A stretch of DNA of 9,211 bases from Solirubrobacteraceae bacterium (GTDB lineage Bacteria > Actinomycetota > Thermoleophilia > Solirubrobacterales > Solirubrobacteraceae), in contig JANJUA010000033.1 in the NCBI GenBank assembly GCA_024710825.1, forward strand, positions 1-9,211, in the 5' to 3' direction. The position numbers were made by a program, and so were the translations under genes. Shown piece after piece: positions 5,470 to 9,211 of this stretch; position 1 is the stretch's first letter; every line of letters starts with the position of its first letter. The notes below the pieces were generated by a model that searched no databases, was not told where the DNA came from, and saw nothing but the letters and a program-made list of their open reading frames with translations.

Positions 5470-5512
5470 GGCAACGTAGGACGGCGCCGGCGCGGGTCCC
5501 TCCGTAGTTGCC
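5470..5512. promoter_or_regulatory. Imperfect inverted repeat in the divergent control region
   Basis: GGCAACGTAGGA (5470-5481) and TCCGTAGTTGCC (5501-5512) are inverted copies with 9 of 12 positions matching, the three mismatches together in the middle, around a 19-base spacer. The left arm covers the putative -10 (5473-5478) of the receiver-like gene. A regulator bound here could control the signalling cluster and perhaps the divergent ABC operon. Half-site identity is unknown. Confidence 0.3.
5473..5478 (-). promoter_or_regulatory. Possible -10 hexamer of the signalling cluster
   Basis: TACGTT on the minus strand ends 7 bases before the GTG at 5465, and no ribosome binding site is present. 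The spacing would place the RNA 5' end at or next to the start codon, a leaderless mRNA. No clear -35 is seen. Confidence 0.35.
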
Positions 5513-5561
5513 CTCGGGATCGGCGCGGCCGAGGACGGATGCCCGACGACCGCAGCGGGCA

Positions 5562-5567
5562 TAGGCT
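5562..5567 (+). promoter_or_regulatory. Possible -10 hexamer of the ABC transporter operon
   Basis: TAGGCT ends 6 bases before the ATG at 5574, with no Shine-Dalgarno between. This fits a leaderless transcript of the plus-strand operon, firing divergently from the signalling cluster. No recognisable -35 is seen. Confidence 0.33.
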
Positions 5568-5573
5568 TCGCCG

Positions 5574-6476
5574 ATGGTCGGGAGTGCGATCACGACCTCC
5601 GCGCTGACGAAGCGCTACGGCCGCCACACCGCGTTGGACGGGGTCGACCTGGAGGTCGGCCGCGGCGAGGTGTTCGGGCTCATCGGGCCCAACGGGGCCG
5701 GCAAGACGACGGTCATGCGGATCCTGGTGGACCTGCTGCGCCCCACATCGGGCAGCGCGACGGTGCTCGGCTTCGACAGTCGGCGCGACGGCGTCGAGGT
5801 GCGGCGCCGCGTCGGCTACCTGCCCGGCGAGCTGGCGCTCTACGAGGACCTGACGCCCGCGCGGCACCTGGCGCTGCTCGCCGACCTGCGCGGCCGGCCG
5901 GACATCGACCCGCGGCCGCTGGCCGAGCGCCTGAAGCTCGACCTGCACCGCCCGATCCGCGCTCTGTCGAAGGGAAACCGCCAGAAGGTCGGTCTCGTGC
6001 AGGCGTTCATGCACGAGCCGGAGCTGCTGATCCTCGACGAGCCGACCGGCGGTCTGGACCCGCTCGTCCAGCACGAGTTCTCGACGCTGCTCGACGAGGC
6101 GCGCGCTCGCGGCGCCACGGTGTTCCTCTCCTCGCACGTGCTGAGCGAGGTCGAGCGGCTCGCGGACCGCGTCGGGCTCGTGCGGGAGGGCCGGCTGGTC
6201 ACCGTCGACGACCTCGGCCGCCTGAAGGCGCGCGTGACCCGCCGGTTGGACCTGCACCTCGCGGCGCCGGCCCCGCCGAACGCCTTCCGCGGCGTGCCGG
6301 GCGTGCGCTCGGTCGAGCGCGACGGCGACCGGGTCACGCTGGTGCTGACGGGCTCGGCCGACGCGGCCGTCAAGGAGGCGGCGCGCTACGACGTCGTCGC
6401 GTTGACGAGCCGCGAGCCGGACCTCGACGACATCTTCCTGGAGCTGTACGCCGGGGAGGCCGCCGATGCCGCTTAG
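5574..6476 (+). CDS. ABC transporter ATP-binding protein (ABC-2 exporter type)
   Basis: 300 residues, the usual size for drug/antibiotic-export type ATPases. Walker A is GPNGAGKTT (38-46), the signature is LSKGNRQK (131-138), Walker B is LLILDEP (151-157, catalytic E156), the D-loop is GGLDP, and the switch His is H188 in SSHVLSEV. The usual Q-loop Gln is replaced in GYLPGE, a variant I recall in relatives of this exporter group. About 80 C-terminal residues after the nucleotide-binding domain end in DLDDIFLELYAGEAADAA, the tail seen in exporters of this type. It powers the permease encoded next, with which it overlaps by 11 bases. The substrate is unknown; lipid, peptide or drug export are possible. 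The start is supported by conserved LTKRYG spacing and the upstream TAGGCT. Confidence 0.93.
   Translation: MVGSAITTSALTKRYGRHTALDGVDLEVGRGEVFGLIGPNGAGKTTVMRILVDLLRPTSGSATVLGFDSRRDGVEVRRRVGYLPGELALYEDLTPARHLALLADLRGRPDIDPRPLAERLKLDLHRPIRALSKGNRQKVGLVQAFMHEPELLILDEPTGGLDPLVQHEFSTLLDEARARGATVFLSSHVLSEVERLADRVGLVREGRLVTVDDLGRLKARVTRRLDLHLAAPAPPNAFRGVPGVRSVERDGDRVTLVLTGSADAAVKEAARYDVVALTSREPDLDDIFLELYAGEAADAA
6453..6459 (+). promoter_or_regulatory. Shine-Dalgarno of the permease gene inside the ATPase gene
   Basis: GGGGAGG lies 6 bases before the ATG at 6466, within the last codons of the ATPase gene. It fixes the permease start and supports translational coupling of the two transporter subunits. 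Confidence 0.6.
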
Positions 6477-7260
6477 CCTGACCCGCAAGACGCTGCACGA
6501 CCGGCGGCGCTCGCTGGCCGGCTGGAGCCTCGGCCTGGCCGGGCTCGTCGCCGTCATGTGCGCGTACTGGCCGACGATCCGCGACAGCTCCGAGCTCCGG
6601 TCGTTCTTCCAGGACCTGCCCGAGGGCCTGCGGGCCATCGTCGGCGACGCCGACTACGGCACCGCGGCCGGCTATCTCGACGCCGAGCTGTTCTCCTTCA
6701 TGGTGCCGCTGCTGCTGCTCGTCGTGGCGATAGGGATGGGCGCCCGCGCGATCGCGGGGGAGGAGGAGCGCGGGACCGTCGACCTGCTGCTGTCGCTGCC
6801 GGTGACGCGGCGCCGGGTGGTGCTCGAGAAGGTCGCCGGCGGCCTGCTGGTGCTGTCGCTGCTCGGGGCCGTCCTGTTCGTCTCGCTGCTCGTGGGGGCG
6901 GCCGCGGTGGACATGGACGTGCCGGCCGGGCGCCTGGCCGGAATCTCGCTGGCGAGCGTGCTCGTCGTGCTGCCGTTCGGCGCCCTGGCGCTGGCCGTCG
7001 GCTGCGCGACCGGGCGGCGCGGAGGCGCGGCCGGCTTCGCCGCGACCGCCGCCGTGGCCGCGTTCCTGCTGGAGACGCTGGGGTCGATCGTCCCGAGCCT
7101 CGACGGCTGGCGGGTCCTGTCGCCGTGGAACTGGTACGCGAGCGACGAGGTGCTGCGGTCCGGGCTGGCCCTGGGCGACGTGGCGCTGCTCGTCGGGGTG
7201 GCGGCGGCGCTTGCCGCGGTCGCTATCGTCGCCGTCGAGCGACGGGATCTGGGGGTATGA
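6466..7260 (+). CDS. ABC-2 type transporter permease
   Basis: 264 residues with six predicted membrane helices at about 18-36, 76-95, 123-147, 157-181, 189-208 and 236-257, the standard ABC-2 layout. A larger loop between helices 1 and 2 contains FFQDLPEGLRAIVG. The cytoplasmic segment after helix 2, AGEEERGTVDLLLSLPVTRR, is the typical ABC-2 coupling region that contacts the ATPase. Only one permease gene is present, so the transporter is probably a homodimer of this subunit with two copies of the upstream ATPase. The substrate cannot be read from sequence. The start follows a good ribosome binding site. The stop at 7258-7260 is 7 bases before the next gene, indicating one operon. Confidence 0.92.
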   Translation: MPLSLTRKTLHDRRRSLAGWSLGLAGLVAVMCAYWPTIRDSSELRSFFQDLPEGLRAIVGDADYGTAAGYLDAELFSFMVPLLLLVVAIGMGARAIAGEEERGTVDLLLSLPVTRRRVVLEKVAGGLLVLSLLGAVLFVSLLVGAAAVDMDVPAGRLAGISLASVLVVLPFGALALAVGCATGRRGGAAGFAATAAVAAFLLETLGSIVPSLDGWRVLSPWNWYASDEVLRSGLALGDVALLVGVAAALAAVAIVAVERRDLGV

Positions 7261-7267
7261 CGGGGCC

Positions 7268-8632
7268 ATGAGCGTGCATGTCGTCATCGCCGGCGGAGGC
7301 TTCGCGGGGCTGGAGGCGGTCCTCGCGCTCCGGGCGCTCGCTCCCCGCGTCCGGATCACCCTGGTGACCAACACCGGGGTGATGCTCGAGCGACCCACGA
7401 CGGTGGCCGAGCCGTTCGACCGCGCGGTGGCGCCGAGCCACGACGTCGACGCCTTCGCGCGCGACCAGCGGATCGAGGTCGCGTTCGACCGGGTGGTCGC
7501 CGTCGACGCCGACGATCACGCGGTCGAGCTCGCCGGCGGTCGGCGGCTCGACTACGACCGCCTGGTGATCGCCACCGGCGCGCAGACCGTCGCGGCGCTC
7601 CCGGACGCCCTCCAGTTCCGCGGCCCGCGCGACGTCGAGACGATGCGCGCGGTGCTCGGCGACCTGCGGAGCGGGGCGGCGCGGTCGGTGGCGTTCGTGC
7701 TGCCGGCGGCGGCGACCTGGTCGCTGCCGCTCTACGAGCTCGCGCTGATGACGGGCGCCGAGCTGCGCGCGGACGGCGTCGAGGGAGTGGCCGTGACGCT
7801 CGTCACCCCGGAGCCCGCGCCGCTGGCCATCTTCGGGGACGCGGCGCCGGCGGCGCTGCGCCCCGTGCTCGACGCGCGCGGCGTGACGGTCGTGACCGGC
7901 GTGGGCGCGGCGCGCGTGCAGGACGGCCGCCTCGTGCTCGACGACGGCCGGACCGTCGCCGCCGATCGGGTCGTGGCGCTCGCCGCGATCGTCGGGCGGC
8001 CGCCGATCGGGCTGCCGAGCGACGGCGCGGGCTTCGTGCCGGTCGACGACCACGGGCGCGTGGCCGGACTGACCGACGTCTTCGCGGCGGGCGACGTGAC
8101 CGACGGGCCCGTCAAGCAGGGCGGGCTGGCCACGCAGCAGGCGGACGCGGTGGCGGAGGCGATCGCGGGCGAGCTGGGCCTGGTGGCGTCGCCGCGCCCG
8201 TACCGACCGGTGATCCGCGGGCTGCTGCTGGTCGGCGGGGCGCCCGTGTACCTCCGGGCCGACCTCCGCGAGGGAGAGACGGCGGCGGAGCTGCTGCCGG
8301 GCGCGTCCGCGGCGTCGTCCTCGGCGCTCTGGTGGCCGCCGGCGAAGGTCGCGGGCCGCTACCTCGCGCCCTATCTCGCGACCGCGCGGCCGAGCGTTCT
8401 CGGGGAGTCCGAGCTGGCCGACCGGCCCGCGCCGCCGGCACGGTCGTCCGCGGCGGCCGCCGCGCCCGACCATGACGAGGCGGTCGCCCTCGCGCTCGAG
8501 CTGGCCGAGGCCGACGCGCGCATCGGCGACTACGACGCGGCGGTGCGAGCATTGGACGCCGCGCGGTCGGTGGCGGGCGGTCTGACGCCCGAGTACGAGC
8601 GCAAGCGGGACCGGTGGCTGCAGTCGCGCTGA
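7268..8632 (+). CDS. NAD(P)/FAD-dependent oxidoreductase with C-terminal helical extension
   Basis: 454 residues. N-terminal Rossmann motif VVIAGGGFAGLEA (5-17) binds FAD; LVIATGA (99-105) and DVFAAGDVTD (270-279) are the other flavin-binding signatures of the pyridine nucleotide-disulphide/NDH-2/sulphide:quinone reductase-like superfamily. Where a second GxGxxG NAD(P) loop is expected, the sequence is VAFVLPAAATWSLPLYELAL, so classical NAD(P)H binding is uncertain. There is no Cys at all, which excludes catalysis by sulphide:quinone reductase or disulphide reductase cysteines. After the GRYLAPYLAT segment and a Pro/Ala linker (about 387-400), residues 401-436 resemble a TPR-like helix pair (ALELAEADARIGDYDAAVRA). 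The ATG at 7268 sits directly before the flavin motif; an earlier in-frame start at 7211 would add 19 residues overlapping the permease gene. Electron acceptor unknown. Confidence 0.88.
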   Translation: MSVHVVIAGGGFAGLEAVLALRALAPRVRITLVTNTGVMLERPTTVAEPFDRAVAPSHDVDAFARDQRIEVAFDRVVAVDADDHAVELAGGRRLDYDRLVIATGAQTVAALPDALQFRGPRDVETMRAVLGDLRSGAARSVAFVLPAAATWSLPLYELALMTGAELRADGVEGVAVTLVTPEPAPLAIFGDAAPAALRPVLDARGVTVVTGVGAARVQDGRLVLDDGRTVAADRVVALAAIVGRPPIGLPSDGAGFVPVDDHGRVAGLTDVFAAGDVTDGPVKQGGLATQQADAVAEAIAGELGLVASPRPYRPVIRGLLLVGGAPVYLRADLREGETAAELLPGASAASSSALWWPPAKVAGRYLAPYLATARPSVLGESELADRPAPPARSSAAAAAPDHDEAVALALELAEADARIGDYDAAVRALDAARSVAGGLTPEYERKRDRWLQSR

Positions 8633-9211
8633 GCGCCGCGCTCGCCGATCGGCTCGCCGCCGCGCTCCCGCCGCCCGTGGAGCGCCGGGAGACGCACGGC
8701 TCGTGGGTGCTGCTGAGCGGCGACCGCGCGTACAAGCTGCGCAAGCCGGTCCGCCTGCCGTTCCTGGACTACTCGACGGCCGAGCTTCGCCGTGCGGCGT
8801 CCGAGCAGGAGGTGGCGGTCAACGGGCCGCTCGCGGGCTCGATCTACCTGGGGGTGCGGCCGGTGGTCGAGACCGAGGAGGGGCCGGCGATCGGGCCCGG
8901 AGGGGGAGAGGCCGTCGGTCGGGTGGTCGACTGGGTGGTCGAGATGCGGCGCTTCGACGAGCGCCGGACGCTGGCCGCGCTCTGCCTGGCCGGGCAGGCC
9001 CGGGGCGAGGACGTCGACGCGGTGGGCCGGCGGCTGGCGGCGTTCCACGCGGACGCCGAGCGCTGCGAGGGCGACGGATGCGAGGCGTTCGCGGCGCGCG
9101 TGCGCGCCGACCTCGACCAGCTGGAGGCGGTGGCGGGCGCGAGTGGCGCACCCGAGGCGCTCGCGGTGGCGCCGCTGCGGGCCTACGCGGAGGCGGCCCT
9201 CGCGCGCCGCG
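8614..9211 (+). CDS. COG2187-type aminoglycoside phosphotransferase-like protein (partial)
   Basis: The frame is open from GTG 8614 to the right edge, about 199 codons, with the C-terminus missing. The N-terminal part matches my recall of the COG2187 kinase-like family: a THGSWVLLSGDRAYKLRKPV segment containing the nucleotide-binding lysine region, FLDYST, and the later VVEMRRFDE and AAFHADAE. Family members often carry a second AAA-type P-loop domain, which would lie outside the window. Their substrate is unknown; resemblance to aminoglycoside kinases does not imply resistance. M. tuberculosis Rv2004c, to my recollection in the DosR regulon, has this domain. The GTG start overlaps the preceding gene by 19 bases with only a weak GGGA upstream, so the exact start is uncertain but co-translation is likely. 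Confidence 0.8.
   Translation, partial: MAAVALSAALADRLAAALPPPVERRETHGSWVLLSGDRAYKLRKPVRLPFLDYSTAELRRAASEQEVAVNGPLAGSIYLGVRPVVETEEGPAIGPGGGEAVGRVVDWVVEMRRFDERRTLAALCLAGQARGEDVDAVGRRLAAFHADAERCEGDGCEAFAARVRADLDQLEAVAGASGAPEALAVAPLRAYAEAALARR

Noticed and set aside
2394..5507. A very long plus-strand open frame of about 1037 codons across the regulator and kinase genes
   Set aside because: It is antisense to three well-recognised signalling genes, has a low-complexity Arg/Ala/Gly/His-rich translation and no domain. In such GC-rich DNA stop codons are rare in all frames, so long shadow frames are expected.
3336..5573. DosR-type binding box near the DosS-like kinase
   Set aside because: No TTSGGGACT...AGTCCCSAA-like 20-mer was seen in the gaps 3336-3389 or 5466-5573, nor in 2561-2693 or 1627-1867.
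5466..6638. Extension of the single-domain receiver frame far upstream on the minus strand
   Set aside because: The extra 390 residues are antisense to the ABC ATPase gene and low-complexity. Receiver homology begins at the GTG at 5465, so only the last 119 codons are called.
6370..8473. Long minus-strand open frames under the permease and oxidoreductase genes
   Set aside because: Their translations are His/Gln/Arg-rich and lack domains, and the plus-strand genes have clear family motifs.
1..9211. CRISPR arrays, insertion sequences, attachment sites
   Set aside because: No spaced direct repeats, transposase or integrase motifs, or terminal inverted repeats were found; composition looks uniform across the window.

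Overview
The window is very GC-rich (well over 70% by eye) with dense, closely packed genes, several GTG starts, and Arg/Ala/Asp/Val-rich proteins. This fits a high-GC actinobacterium. The Arg-rich Ig-like secreted-protein tail at the left edge and the style of the signalling genes suggest Thermoleophilia/Solirubrobacterales, but that placement is an inference without database support.

Layout. Positions 1-491 hold the C-terminal end of a beta-rich, probably exported protein (+). Positions 594-941 encode a stand-alone STAS (anti-anti-sigma type) protein (+), which overlaps tail to tail by 26 bp with a SpoU/TrmH-family RNA methyltransferase (-, 916-1626). A 241-bp gap (1627-1867) follows. It carries two hairpins best formed by minus-strand RNA, and a palindrome flanked by TACGGG repeats. 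I flag it as a possible small-RNA locus.

Positions 1868-5465 form a four-gene minus-strand signalling cluster. In transcription order it encodes a single-domain receiver-like protein (5465-5106), a soluble GAF-GAF histidine kinase whose first GAF domain resembles the mycobacterial haem sensors DosS/DevS and DosT (5099-3390), a canonical NarL/FixJ response regulator (3335-2694), and a second LuxR-type regulator whose phospho-acceptor Asp position is Glu (2560-1868). The receivers differ in completeness: one canonical, one with Glu at the acceptor plus other losses, and one keeping the acceptor Asp but lacking the metal-binding acidic pair.

Divergently, from 5574 to the right edge, runs a tight plus-strand operon: an ABC-2 type exporter ATPase and its six-helix permease (11-bp overlap), a cysteine-free NAD(P)/FAD-type oxidoreductase with a C-terminal helical-repeat-like extension, and the start of a COG2187 phosphotransferase-like protein cut by the window end.

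How they may work together. The kinase probably senses a diatomic gas or redox state through GAF-A and signals to the full regulator. The degenerate receivers may modulate or bypass phosphorylation. The divergent operon shares a 108-bp control region with the signalling cluster and is a natural candidate target. A COG2187-containing protein (Rv2004c) belongs, as I recall, to the M. tuberculosis DosR hypoxia regulon, which makes an oxygen/redox theme plausible but unproven. Several starts here lack a Shine-Dalgarno sequence and have a TANNNT hexamer 6-10 nt upstream, suggesting leaderless transcripts.
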